From Roseococcus sp. (GTDB lineage Bacteria; Pseudomonadota; Alphaproteobacteria; Acetobacterales; Acetobacteraceae), in assembly GCA_026414745.1 (NCBI GenBank), contig JAOAIK010000043.1, positions 1 to 33,097 on the forward strand: a stretch of 33,097 nt of DNA, in the 5' to 3' direction. Numbering within the stretch: the first letter of the stretch is position 1; every line of letters starts with the position of its first letter. The notes beneath the pieces are model-generated. The model worked only from the letters and a program-made list of their open reading frames with translations, was not told the DNA's origin and did not search any database. Position numbers and translations under genes: made by a program. Positions 15,006 through 22,372 of this stretch are shown here, piece after piece.

Positions 15006-16363
15006 GCGCCCCGGTCGCCGTCGCCGGGGGCGCGCTGCCTCTGCTCTGGCCGGCCCTGGCGAACGGCTACCCCATCCTGTTCACCGACACGGGCGCCTTC
15101 CTGGCGCAGACCGTCGTACCGCTGATGATCTGGGACAAGCCCTGGATCTACGGCCCCTTCGCCTGGCTGTTCCACCAGCACCTCACGCTCTGGGGCACGG
15201 CGGCGGCGCAGGCGGTGATCCTCTCGCATCTGCTCTGGCTGCTGGCGCGCGCCCTGGGCCGGGCCACGCCGGGGGGGCATCTGCTGCTCTGCGCGGGGCT
15301 CGGGCTGTTCACCACCCTGCCCTGGTCCGTCTCGCTCGTCATGCCCGATGCGCTGACGCCGGCGGCGATCCTGGCCACGGCGCTGCTCGCCTGGGGCTGG
15401 GAGGGGCTGGGACGGGGCGAGCGCGCCTGGCTGCTCGCGCTCGCCCCGGTCGCGGCGGCCTCGCACCTGTCGAACCTGCCGGTGCTCTTCGCCCTCCTGG
15501 TGCTGGCGGGGCTGATGCGCGCGGGCTGGGGCGTGGCGGGGCGGGCGGCGCTGCCGCTGCTCGGCGCGCTGGCGCTGATCCTCGCCACCAATGCGGCGGG
15601 GCATGGGCGGCTCGCCCTCTCGCCCTATGGCAGCACCTTCCTGCTGGCACGGCTGCTGGCCGACGGGCCGGCGGCGCGCACCCTGGCCGCGCGCTGCCCC
15701 GAGGCGGGGTGGCGGCTCTGCGCCTTCCTCGACCGCCTGCCGCGCGAGTCCGACGCCTTCCTCTGGCACCCCGACAGCCCGGTGAACCGCGAGGCGGACG
15801 GCACGCCGATCTTCCTCGGCGGCGCGCGCCTCGCGCCCGAGGCGCGGGAGATCATCGCCGAGACGCTGCGGCGCGAGCCGGCGACGGTGATGCTGCAGGG
15901 GCTGCACAACTTCCTCCGCCAGCTCGCCACCACCCGGATCGGCGACACGCTGGCCAACCCGGACACGACGAAGGTGGTGCGCCCGCGCATCGCCGAGGGC
16001 TTCCCGCCGGCCGAGCTCAGCCGGCACGACGCGGCGCTGCAGCAGCAGGGGCGGCTCCTGGCGCTGGGCGCGGCGGTGGCCTGGCTGCACCCGCTGGTGC
16101 TGCTCGCCTCCACCCCCTTCGTGCTGCTCGCCTGGGCGCGCTGGCATGTGGCGGCGCGGCCGCGCGCGCTGGGGCTGCTGCTCGCCCTCCTCGTCGGGGT
16201 GGCGGGGAATGCGCTGGCCACCGGCGCGCTCTCGGGGGTGTTCCCGCGCTACCAGGCGCGGGTGGCCTGGATGCTGCCGCTGGTGGCGGTGCTGTTCTGG
16301 CGCGGGCCACGGCCGGGGGTGCCGGTGCCCGGCTACGCGAGGGAGAGGCGGGGCGGCGGCTGA
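14984..16363 (+). CDS. Polytopic membrane protein of unknown function
   Basis: About 459 residues from a GTG that overlaps the 3' end of moaE by 22 bases; the next ATG would remove the first membrane-proximal region. Roughly ten hydrophobic segments are visible, with a hydrophilic loop at about residues 220-325 (ARCPEAGWRLCAFLDRLPRE, then DSPVNREADGTPIFLGGARL). The end, SGVFPRYQARVAWMLPLVAV, recalls uncharacterised alphaproteobacterial membrane proteins and polytopic glycosyltransferase-like folds, but no catalytic motif is certain. A molybdenum cofactor role is not implied, as overlap with moaE may only reflect gene packing. A perfect hairpin follows its stop. Confidence 0.75.
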   Translation: MDQPRGLSAPVAVAGGALPLLWPALANGYPILFTDTGAFLAQTVVPLMIWDKPWIYGPFAWLFHQHLTLWGTAAAQAVILSHLLWLLARALGRATPGGHLLLCAGLGLFTTLPWSVSLVMPDALTPAAILATALLAWGWEGLGRGERAWLLALAPVAAASHLSNLPVLFALLVLAGLMRAGWGVAGRAALPLLGALALILATNAAGHGRLALSPYGSTFLLARLLADGPAARTLAARCPEAGWRLCAFLDRLPRESDAFLWHPDSPVNREADGTPIFLGGARLAPEAREIIAETLRREPATVMLQGLHNFLRQLATTRIGDTLANPDTTKVVRPRIAEGFPPAELSRHDAALQQQGRLLALGAAVAWLHPLVLLASTPFVLLAWARWHVAARPRALGLLLALLVGVAGNALATGALSGVFPRYQARVAWMLPLVAVLFWRGPRPGVPVPGYARERRGGG

Positions 16364-16371
16364 GCGGGGCT

Positions 16372-16390
16372 TGCCGGCGCCGCGCCGGCA
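16372..16390 (+). terminator. Perfect hairpin between the membrane-protein gene and znuA
   Basis: TGCCGGCG (16372-16379) and CGCCGGCA (16383-16390) pair perfectly around the three-base loop CCG, nine bases after the upstream stop. No T-run follows; instead the AT-rich operator-like sequence begins 2 bases later. It may end the moa-side transcript or insulate the znuA promoter. Confidence 0.4.
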
Positions 16391-16391
16391 G

Positions 16392-16408
16392 GTAAGATAT
16401 AACATAAC
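16392..16408 (+). promoter_or_regulatory. AT-rich operator/-10 element directly before znuA (Zur-box-like)
   Basis: GTAAGATATAACATAAC is a sharp AT-rich island in very GC-rich DNA and ends at the znuA ATG. It contains the half-site TATAACAT found in Zur operators, but the other arm is imperfect, so Zur control is inferred and not shown. It also contains a -10-like TATAAC (16398-16403), placing the transcript start on or next to the ATG. This fits the absence of a ribosome site. A repressor bound here would block the promoter. Confidence 0.45.
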
Positions 16409-17362
16409 ATGACCCCGCGCCGCTCCCTCCTCGCCCTCCCGCTGCTCGCTCTCTCCCCGCGCCCCGCCGCCGCCCAGGCGGGGCCGCCGGCGGTGGTGGC
16501 CTCCTTCTCCATCCTGGGCGATCTGACGCGCGAGGTGGGCGGCGCGCGCATCGCGCTGCGCGTGATCGCCGGGCCCGGCGTGGATTCGCACCATTTCCAG
16601 CCCCGCCCCTCCGATGCCCAGGCGCTGCGCGACGCGGCGCTGCTGATCCGCAACGGGCTCGGCTTCGACCCATGGTTCGACCGCCTCGCCCGCGCCGCCG
16701 CCGGCCAGCGCGCCGTCCCCATGCTCACCGTCACGGACGGGATCACGCCGCGCAGCATGGAGGCGCAGCACCACCACCATCACGGCGGGGCCGAGCGCCG
16801 CACCCAGCACGCGAGCGGGCCGCGCCGCGTGGCCGACCCCCATGCCTGGCAGGATGTGCGCCTCGCGCAGCATTATGTCCGCGCCATCGCCGCCGGGCTC
16901 GTCCGCGTGGACCCGGCCGGGGCGGAGGCGCACCAGGGCGCCGCGGCCGCCTTCCTCCGCCGGCTCGAGGCGCTCGACGCCTGGGTGCGCGCCGAGATCG
17001 CCACCGTCCCGCCCGCGCGGCGCAAGGTGCTGACCACCCATGACGCCTTCGGCTATTTCGGCGACGCCTATGGCGTCACCTTCCTCGCCGCGCAGGGGAT
17101 CGGCGCCGAGGCCGAGCCCTCGGCGGCCGCCGTGGCGCGGCTGATCCGCCAGGTCCGCGCCGAGAACCTCTCGGCCGTCTTCCTCGAGGGCCAGGGCAGC
17201 CAGGCGGTGCTGGAGCGCCTGGCGCGCGAGGCCGGGGTGCGGGTGCGCGGGCGGCTCTATGCCGACGCGCTCTCGCCGCCCGATGGCCCGGCGGCGAGCT
17301 ACGAGGCGATGATGCGCCACAATGTCGCGCTCATGGTCGCGGCGATGAGGGAGGGGGCGTGA
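16409..17362 (+). CDS. znuA: ZnuA-like zinc/manganese-binding periplasmic protein
   Basis: 317-residue cluster A-1 metal receptor. The signal peptide is about residues 1-23 (ending PAAAQA). Metal ligands fit ZnuA: His61 or His62 (DSHHFQP), His145 (DPHAW), His211 (THDAFGYF) and Asp286 (YADALSP). A flexible histidine run (121-125) followed by more polar residues is the Zn-specific loop of ZnuA proteins, favouring zinc over manganese. No ZnuB or ZnuC gene follows; an outer-membrane barrel gene starts in the overlap with its stop (TGATG). The receptor either serves a transporter encoded elsewhere or acts with the barrel. Start choice is supported by the signal peptide. Confidence 0.9.
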   Translation: MTPRRSLLALPLLALSPRPAAAQAGPPAVVASFSILGDLTREVGGARIALRVIAGPGVDSHHFQPRPSDAQALRDAALLIRNGLGFDPWFDRLARAAAGQRAVPMLTVTDGITPRSMEAQHHHHHGGAERRTQHASGPRRVADPHAWQDVRLAQHYVRAIAAGLVRVDPAGAEAHQGAAAAFLRRLEALDAWVRAEIATVPPARRKVLTTHDAFGYFGDAYGVTFLAAQGIGAEAEPSAAAVARLIRQVRAENLSAVFLEGQGSQAVLERLAREAGVRVRGRLYADALSPPDGPAASYEAMMRHNVALMVAAMREGA

Positions 17363-18537
17363 TGCGCCGCCTCGGCCTGGCGCTCGCCGCGCTGCTCGCC
17401 ACCGCCGCCCCCGCCGCCGCGCAATCGCCCCGCGCCGCCGGCCCCTTCCCCCAGCTCACCGGCGAGGTGGATCTCGGCCTGCTCACCCTCGCCCAGCCCG
17501 GCGCGCGGGACCGGGCGGAGCGCGGCAGCCGCAGCTTCCTGTTCGGCGAGCTGGCGGCCGGGCTGCACCTCACCCCCTCCCTCTCGCTGCAGGGGCTGCT
17601 GCACATCGAGCCGGCGGGCGCGCAGACGCCGAACGGCACGGACATCGCCTTCCGCCGCCAGGCGGCCTATCTGGAAAGCCTGTTCCTCGACTGGCGCGCG
17701 CGGGAGCGGCTGCGCCTCTTCGCCGGCAAGTTCAGCGCGCCCTTCGGCTATGGCCACCACGCCTTCCCCGGCGCCTTCGCCCGCTTCCGCGCGCATGAGG
17801 CCTATCTGATCCGCGAATCCCTCGGCCTCGGCGGCACCCTCACCTGGCTCTCCGACGCGCGCTTCGGCGAGCACGACCTCTCGGCCGCGCTGTTCACCCT
17901 CGACACCTCGCCGCTGTCGAGCACCCTCCTCACCCGCCGCCGTTGCTGTGCCGAGGGCTTCGAGCGCTTCGACCGCAACCGGCTGGCGCAGGGCGGGCCG
18001 GGGAACACCGGGCGGCTGGACAATGCGGCCCTGGCGCTGGACGGGGACCGGATGCCCTTCCTGCCCGGCTTCACCTACCACGCGGCCATGGTCACGCGCG
18101 GGCCGGGCAAGGACGGCACGGCGCGCGAATGGGGCTATGCGCTCGGCGCGCGCTGGCGGGTGGAATGGACGCCGCGCCTCGCCACCCTGGTCTTCGGCGA
18201 GTTCGTGGCGTTCCGCAACGCCGGCGGCCGCCCGCTCGAAAGCCTGGAGGAGACGGGCGAGACCCTTGCCGTGGGCGAGCGCCGCCGCTTCTCCACCCTC
18301 GGCGCGCAGACCACCCACGGCCCCTGGCGCGCCACCCTGCTCTGGCAGCTGGACGCGCGGCGGCGCGAGGCCAACCCCATCCCCACCCGCCGCTGGATCG
18401 AGGCGACCATCGGCCGCGAGATCGGGTGGGGCTTCGGCCTCGACCTCGGCTACCAGTATGCGGTGAACCCGGGCGAGCACGGCACCGGCCGCGCGCATGG
18501 CGTCGTGAGCCGGCTGGGCTTCACCCGTCGCTTCTGA
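17362..18537 (+). CDS. Predicted outer-membrane beta-barrel protein coupled to znuA
   Basis: 391 residues from the ATG at 17362, with GAGGGGG four bases upstream; a GTG one codon earlier is possible. A Sec signal peptide (LGLALAALLATAAPAAAQ) is followed by alternating beta-strand pattern throughout, and the protein ends in Phe (LGFTRRF), the usual barrel end signal. KFSAPFGYGHHAF and the last strand LDLGYQYAVNPG recall porin-like barrels. An Arg-Arg-Arg-Cys-Cys stretch at about 194-198 may lie in a loop. No plug domain is seen, so it is not a TonB-dependent receptor. Coupling to znuA suggests an outer-membrane route for zinc, but that is inference. Confidence 0.75.
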   Translation: MRRLGLALAALLATAAPAAAQSPRAAGPFPQLTGEVDLGLLTLAQPGARDRAERGSRSFLFGELAAGLHLTPSLSLQGLLHIEPAGAQTPNGTDIAFRRQAAYLESLFLDWRARERLRLFAGKFSAPFGYGHHAFPGAFARFRAHEAYLIRESLGLGGTLTWLSDARFGEHDLSAALFTLDTSPLSSTLLTRRRCCAEGFERFDRNRLAQGGPGNTGRLDNAALALDGDRMPFLPGFTYHAAMVTRGPGKDGTAREWGYALGARWRVEWTPRLATLVFGEFVAFRNAGGRPLESLEETGETLAVGERRRFSTLGAQTTHGPWRATLLWQLDARRREANPIPTRRWIEATIGREIGWGFGLDLGYQYAVNPGEHGTGRAHGVVSRLGFTRRF

Positions 18538-18649
18538 GCGTGTGACGAGGCCGGCGGCCCGCGCCGCGACGGCTGGGCCAGGGGCCCTTGCCGGGCGTGA
18601 GGCCAGCGGCGTTCCCATCCCCCCCTCCGACCCCCATGCCGCGCGGTGC

Positions 18650-18678
18650 TTGCGTCCGGCCCGCGCCGCGCCCAGATC
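18650..18678 (+). promoter_or_regulatory. Candidate promoter of the microprotein-xpaC unit
   Basis: TTGCGT (18650-18655), a 17-base spacer and CAGATC (18673-18678). The ATG of the 44-residue gene is at 18685, where transcription would start, predicting a leaderless mRNA. No ribosome site is visible before that ATG. Confidence 0.35.
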
Positions 18679-18684
18679 GCCAAC

Positions 18685-18819
18685 ATGTCCTCGGCGCCGC
18701 GCTCCGACCGCCCCTCCTTCCCGCTGGCCTCGGCGCCGGTCGCGGTGCGGGTGGTGGTGGGGCTGGGGCTGCTCGCGCTCTGCGCCTGGCTCCCGGCCTT
18801 CGTCGCGCTGTTCCGCTGA
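18685..18819 (+). CDS. 44-residue single-pass membrane microprotein
   Basis: Short frame with a polar N-terminus (MSSAPRSDRPSF) and one hydrophobic helix at about residues 18-43 (VAVRVVVGLGLLALCAWLPA, then FVALFR). GC bias at third positions is that of real genes in this DNA. The stop shares one base with the ATG of the xpaC-like gene (TGATG), so the two are probably translationally coupled. A promoter-like element ends six bases upstream. No family is recognised; such a peptide could anchor or regulate the XpaC/TelA proteins. Confidence 0.55.
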   Translation: MSSAPRSDRPSFPLASAPVAVRVVVGLGLLALCAWLPAFVALFR

Positions 18820-19652
18820 TGGCGGGCTGGGAGGAGGCGCGCCGCGCCTGGCAGGACCAGAAGCGCGCCTGGAAGGACCAGCGCCGCGAGGAGCGCCCGG
18901 AGGGCGCGCCCGCGGAACGCCGAGGCCCCGTCTTCGGCTGGCGCGTCTGGCTGCTGCCGCTGTTCTTCTGGCCCCTGGTGCTGGATGTCGTGATCGAGCT
19001 GTTCCGCGGGCACCCGGCGCGGCTGGCGGGCGGCGTCCTGGGCCTTGCGCTGGCCTGGATGGCGGCGGCGCGCATGGCCCGCGGCCAGCCGGGCGACCTC
19101 AAGGCCGGCGCGGTGCTGTTCGGCGTGGCGGCGGGCCTCGCGGCGGGCCTCGCGGCCCAGGTGTTCCCGCCCTTCGCGGTGGCGCTGGGCTTCGGGGCCT
19201 ATCTCGGCGCGCGGCTGCTGACGGCCGACCTCGCGCGGCATGAACCCCTGCCCGAGCCCGCCCCGCCCCCCGAGACGCCGCCGCAGAACGACCCGCTGGC
19301 CGGCCCGCGCGCGCAGCTCTCGCGCGTGCTCGCCGCCGCACCGCACCTGCCGCACGGCGCCCTGCTCATCGAGGCGGCCGGGGCCATGCAGGGCGTGATC
19401 GACGACCTGGCGCTGCGCCCCACCCGGTTCTCCGAGGCGCGGCGCTTCCTCACCGTGCAGGTGGACGGGCTCTCCCGCATCGTCGAGCGGCTGGAGGCCG
19501 GGGCGCAGCCGCCCGCCACCCTGCCGCCCCTGCTCGCCGAGCTCGCCGCCGCCGCGCGCCGCCTGCGCACCCAGCTCCGCGAGGCGGAGAGCGAGGCGCT
19601 CGACATCCAGGTGAAGGTGCTGTCCGATCGCCTGCGGCAGGAGGGGCTGTGA
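18819..19652 (+). CDS. XpaC-like 5-bromo-4-chloroindolyl phosphate hydrolysis family protein
   Basis: 277 residues. The charged N-terminus (WEEARRAWQDQKRAWKDQRR) is followed by about four membrane helices between residues 45 and 135, a Pro-rich linker (LPEPAPPPETPPQ), and a C-terminal helical domain (GAMQGVIDDLALRPTRFSEA, then RRFLTVQVDGLSRIVERL) typical of XpaC family proteins. The family name comes from a Bacillus phenotype and does not prove phosphatase activity. XpaC and TelA genes often lie together; here telA starts 81 bases downstream. It begins in a TGATG overlap with the microprotein. Its role is probably in envelope stress or membrane organisation, though the family is poorly understood. 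Confidence 0.8.
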   Translation: MAGWEEARRAWQDQKRAWKDQRREERPEGAPAERRGPVFGWRVWLLPLFFWPLVLDVVIELFRGHPARLAGGVLGLALAWMAAARMARGQPGDLKAGAVLFGVAAGLAAGLAAQVFPPFAVALGFGAYLGARLLTADLARHEPLPEPAPPPETPPQNDPLAGPRAQLSRVLAAAPHLPHGALLIEAAGAMQGVIDDLALRPTRFSEARRFLTVQVDGLSRIVERLEAGAQPPATLPPLLAELAAAARRLRTQLREAESEALDIQVKVLSDRLRQEGL

Positions 19653-19733
19653 GCCGTCCTCGCGATATGGCCCGCGGCGGCGTCCTGCACGGTGTCGGCT
19701 GCGGGGCCGACGGCAAGGCATGAGGACTCGCGC

Positions 19734-20798
19734 ATGAGCGAACAGGCGCTGGATCCGGCACGCGAGGCGGAGGTGCAGCGCCTCGCCGCCGCCATCGACC
19801 TCAAGGATCCCGGCACCATCCTGCGCTTCGGCGCCGCCGCGCAGTCCCGCGCCCAGGCGGCCGCCGACGCCATGCTGGAAGGCGCGCAGAACCGCGAGAC
19901 GGGCGAGGCAGGCGTCACGCTCTCGGCCATGCTCTCGGCGCTCAAGGGCTTCGACGTGACCACGCTCGCCGAGAAGCCCGGCTTCTTCCGGCGCCTCTTC
20001 ACCCGCGCCGGCGCCGAGGTCGCCGCCATCACCCAGCGCTACGAGGGGGTGCGCGCGCAGATCGAGGAGATCGGCGACCGGCTGGACATCCACCGCACGA
20101 AGCTGCTCGAGGATGTCGAGCGGCTGGAGCGCCTCTACGCGGCCACCCTCGACTGGTTCCACGCCCTGGCCGACCACATCGAGGCCGGGCAGCGCGTGCT
20201 CGCCCGCACCGACGCCGAGCTGATCCCCGCCCTCGAGGCCGCCGCCGCCCGGCAGAGCGATCCCCTCGCCGCGCAGGCGCTGCGCGACGCCCGCGCCGCG
20301 CGCGACGAGCTGGAGCGCCGCGTGCATGACCTGCGCCTCACGCGCCAGGTGGCCATGCAGGCGCTGCCCTCCATCCGGCTGATCCAGGAGAACGACAAGG
20401 CGCTGGCGGCCAAGATCCAGTCGGTGCTGGCCAACACCGTGCCGCTCTGGCGCCAGCAGCTCGCCCAGGCGCTCGCCATCCACCGCATGCGCGAGGCCGG
20501 GCAGGCGGTGAAGGCCGCGACCGACCTGACCAACACGCTGCTCACCGCCAATGCCGAGACGCTGCGCCGCGGCAACGCCGAGGCGCGGCGCGAACTGGAG
20601 CGCGGCAGCTTCGACATCGAGGCGGTGAAACAGGCCAATGCCGCGCTGGTCGGCGCCATCGAGGATTCCTTGCGCATCGCCGAGGAGGCGCGGGCCCAGC
20701 GCCGTGCCGCGGAGGCGGCGCTCGCGACATGCGAGCAGGACATCCGCCGCGCGCTGAGCGCCGCCCGCGCGCGCGAGGGCGCCGCCACCCCGCGCTGA
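19734..20798 (+). CDS. TelA-like toxic-anion resistance family protein
   Basis: 354-residue soluble, largely alpha-helical protein of the TelA family (PF05816-type). The start at 19734 is chosen because TGAGGA lies just upstream and MSEQALDPAREAEVQRLAAA begins the fold. Typical blocks are EKPGFFRRLFTRAG, YEGVRAQIEEIGDRLDIHR, LFDxL-like LERLYAATLDWFHALADHIE and QNDKAL-like RLIQENDKALAAKIQSVLAN, then TVPLWRQQLAQALAIHR and ATDLTNTLLTANAETLRRGN. Relatives are linked to tellurite, colicin or antibiotic tolerance, with unknown mechanism. It follows the xpaC-like gene, its usual partner. A perfect hairpin lies after the stop. Confidence 0.9.
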   Translation: MSEQALDPAREAEVQRLAAAIDLKDPGTILRFGAAAQSRAQAAADAMLEGAQNRETGEAGVTLSAMLSALKGFDVTTLAEKPGFFRRLFTRAGAEVAAITQRYEGVRAQIEEIGDRLDIHRTKLLEDVERLERLYAATLDWFHALADHIEAGQRVLARTDAELIPALEAAAARQSDPLAAQALRDARAARDELERRVHDLRLTRQVAMQALPSIRLIQENDKALAAKIQSVLANTVPLWRQQLAQALAIHRMREAGQAVKAATDLTNTLLTANAETLRRGNAEARRELERGSFDIEAVKQANAALVGAIEDSLRIAEEARAQRRAAEAALATCEQDIRRALSAARAREGAATPR

Positions 20799-20806
20799 GC
20801 CCTGGC

Positions 20807-20826
20807 GCGCGGCGGCCGCGCCGCGC
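20807..20826 (+). terminator. Perfect hairpin after the telA-like gene
   Basis: GCGCGGCG (20807-20814) and CGCCGCGC (20819-20826) pair around the loop GCCG, nine bases after the TelA stop. There is no T-run, so efficient termination is uncertain. Bases CTATGC directly after it could serve as a -10 for the next gene. Confidence 0.35.
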
Positions 20827-20861
20827 TATGCCTGCCGCAACGACATCGGGAGGAACCACGA

Positions 20862-21827
20862 ATGCTGACCCGTCGCAGCCTGGGCGCGGGCGCGCTCGCC
20901 ACGCTCGCTGCCCCCTCTCTCGCGCAGTCCTGGCCCGCCGGGCCCGTGCGCCTCGTGGTCCCCTTCCCGCCCGGCGGCAGCGTGGACACGCTGGCGCGCC
21001 TGATCCAGCAGCCCATCTCGGCCGAGATCGGCGCGCCGGTGGTGATCGAGAACCGCGGCGGCGCCTCGGGCGCGCTGGGCACCGCCCAGGTGGCCCGCGC
21101 CGCGCCGGACGGGCAGACCTTCCTGCTCGTCTTCGACACCCACGCCACCAACCCCACGCTGCAGCCCAACATGGGCTTCGACACGCGCCGCGACCTCGCG
21201 CCCATCCTGCTCTTCGGCACCGCGCCCAACATGCTGCTGACCCACCGCAGCCGCCCCTGGCAGAGCATGCAGGAGGTGGTGGCGGCCGCGCGCGCCCAGC
21301 CGGATCGCCTCAGCTACGGCACCATCGGCAATGGCAGCCTCGCGCATCTCGGCATGGTGCTGGCGCAGCGGGTGGGGAACTTCTCGCTCACCCATGTGCC
21401 CTATCGCGGGGGCGGGCCGCTCGCCACCGCGGCCATGGCGGGCGAGACGGATCTCGTCGCCGCCACCGGCACCATCTTCGTCGAGCATCTGCGCCAGGGC
21501 GTGCTGCGGCCCCTCGCGGTGCTGGGCCCGCGCCGCCGCGCCGCCCTGCCCCAGGTGCCCACCATGGCCGAGGCCGGGCTGCCCGGCGTGGAGGCCGAGG
21601 CCTTCTGGGGCATGCTCGCCCCCGCGAACACGCCCCAGCCCATCCTCGCGCGCATGGAGGCCGCCGCCCGCAAGGCGACCGAGGTGCCCGAGGTGCGCGA
21701 GCGCCTGACCAGCATCATGGGCATCGAGCTGCGCAACGAGGGGCCGGCGGCCTTCGCCGCCTTCCTCGACGCGCAGATCGAGCGCTGGGCGCGCGTGATC
21801 CGGGAGAACGACATCCGGCCCGATTGA
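20862..21827 (+). CDS. Bug/TctC-family tripartite tricarboxylate transporter substrate-binding protein
   Basis: 321-residue periplasmic binding protein. The N-terminal MLTRRSLGAGALATLAAPSL signal has twin arginines, so Tat or Sec export is possible. Family hallmarks are PVRLVVPFPPGGSVDTLARL, IENRGGASGALGT, VARAAPDGQTFLL, then THVPYRGGGPLATAAMAGE and PTMAEAGLPGVE. GGGAGGA lies 7 bases before the ATG. Such genes are hugely expanded in Roseomonas and Bordetella relatives and usually lack adjacent TctA/TctB, as here. The ligand, probably a carboxylate, is unknown. It is convergent with moaB, the stops being 6 bases apart. Confidence 0.95.
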   Translation: MLTRRSLGAGALATLAAPSLAQSWPAGPVRLVVPFPPGGSVDTLARLIQQPISAEIGAPVVIENRGGASGALGTAQVARAAPDGQTFLLVFDTHATNPTLQPNMGFDTRRDLAPILLFGTAPNMLLTHRSRPWQSMQEVVAAARAQPDRLSYGTIGNGSLAHLGMVLAQRVGNFSLTHVPYRGGGPLATAAMAGETDLVAATGTIFVEHLRQGVLRPLAVLGPRRRAALPQVPTMAEAGLPGVEAEAFWGMLAPANTPQPILARMEAAARKATEVPEVRERLTSIMGIELRNEGPAAFAAFLDAQIERWARVIRENDIRPD

Positions 21828-21833
21828 GGCCGG

Positions 21834-22367
21834 CTACGCCAGATGCTCCTTCAGGCGCGGCATCAGCTCGACGAGGTTGCAGGGCCGGTGCCGCGCGTCG
21901 AGCTGGAAGAGCAGGATGTCGTCCCAGGCGTCCTTCACCGCGCCGGTGCTGCCCGGCAGCGCGAAGAGGTAGGTGCCGCCCGCCACGCCGCCGATGGCGC
22001 GGGACTGGATGGTGGAGGTGCCGATCTTCCGGTAGCTCAGCATCCGGAACAGCTCGCCGAAGCCGGTGATTTCCTTCTCCAGCACGCGCGCGAAGGCCTC
22101 GGGCGTCACGTCGCGGCCGGTGATGCCGGTGCCGCCGGTGGTGATCACGCAGTCCACCTCCGGGTCCGCGATCCAGCCGCGCAGCTTCGCCTCGATCAGA
22201 TCGGCCTCGTCCTTCACGATCGCGCGGTCCACGAGGCGGTGTCCGGCGGCGGCGATGCGCTCGGCCAGCGCGTCGCCCGAACGGTCGGAGGCGAGGTCGC
22301 GCGTGTCGGAGACGGTGAGCAGGGCGATGTTCACCGGCACGAAGGTCCGGCTCGGGTCGATCGGCAT
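21834..22367 (-). CDS. moaB: Molybdenum cofactor biosynthesis protein MoaB/MogA family
   Basis: 177-residue cytoplasmic protein. The MoCF-binding fold is shown by VNIALLTVSDTRDLASDRSG, VDCVITTGGTGITGRDVTPE and FALPGSTGAVKDAWDDILLF. The start at 22367 gives MPIDPSRTFVPVNIA and lies 5 bases after the transglycosylase stop. MoaB/MogA-type proteins adenylylate molybdopterin before molybdenum insertion, though the MoaB branch is not always active. It is on the other strand from moaD and moaE, about 7 kb away. The NRPCNLVELMPRL-type end matches alphaproteobacterial members. Confidence 0.93.
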   Translation of the reverse strand: MPIDPSRTFVPVNIALLTVSDTRDLASDRSGDALAERIAAAGHRLVDRAIVKDEADLIEAKLRGWIADPEVDCVITTGGTGITGRDVTPEAFARVLEKEITGFGELFRMLSYRKIGTSTIQSRAIGGVAGGTYLFALPGSTGAVKDAWDDILLFQLDARHRPCNLVELMPRLKEHLA

Positions 22368-22372
22368 GGGCT

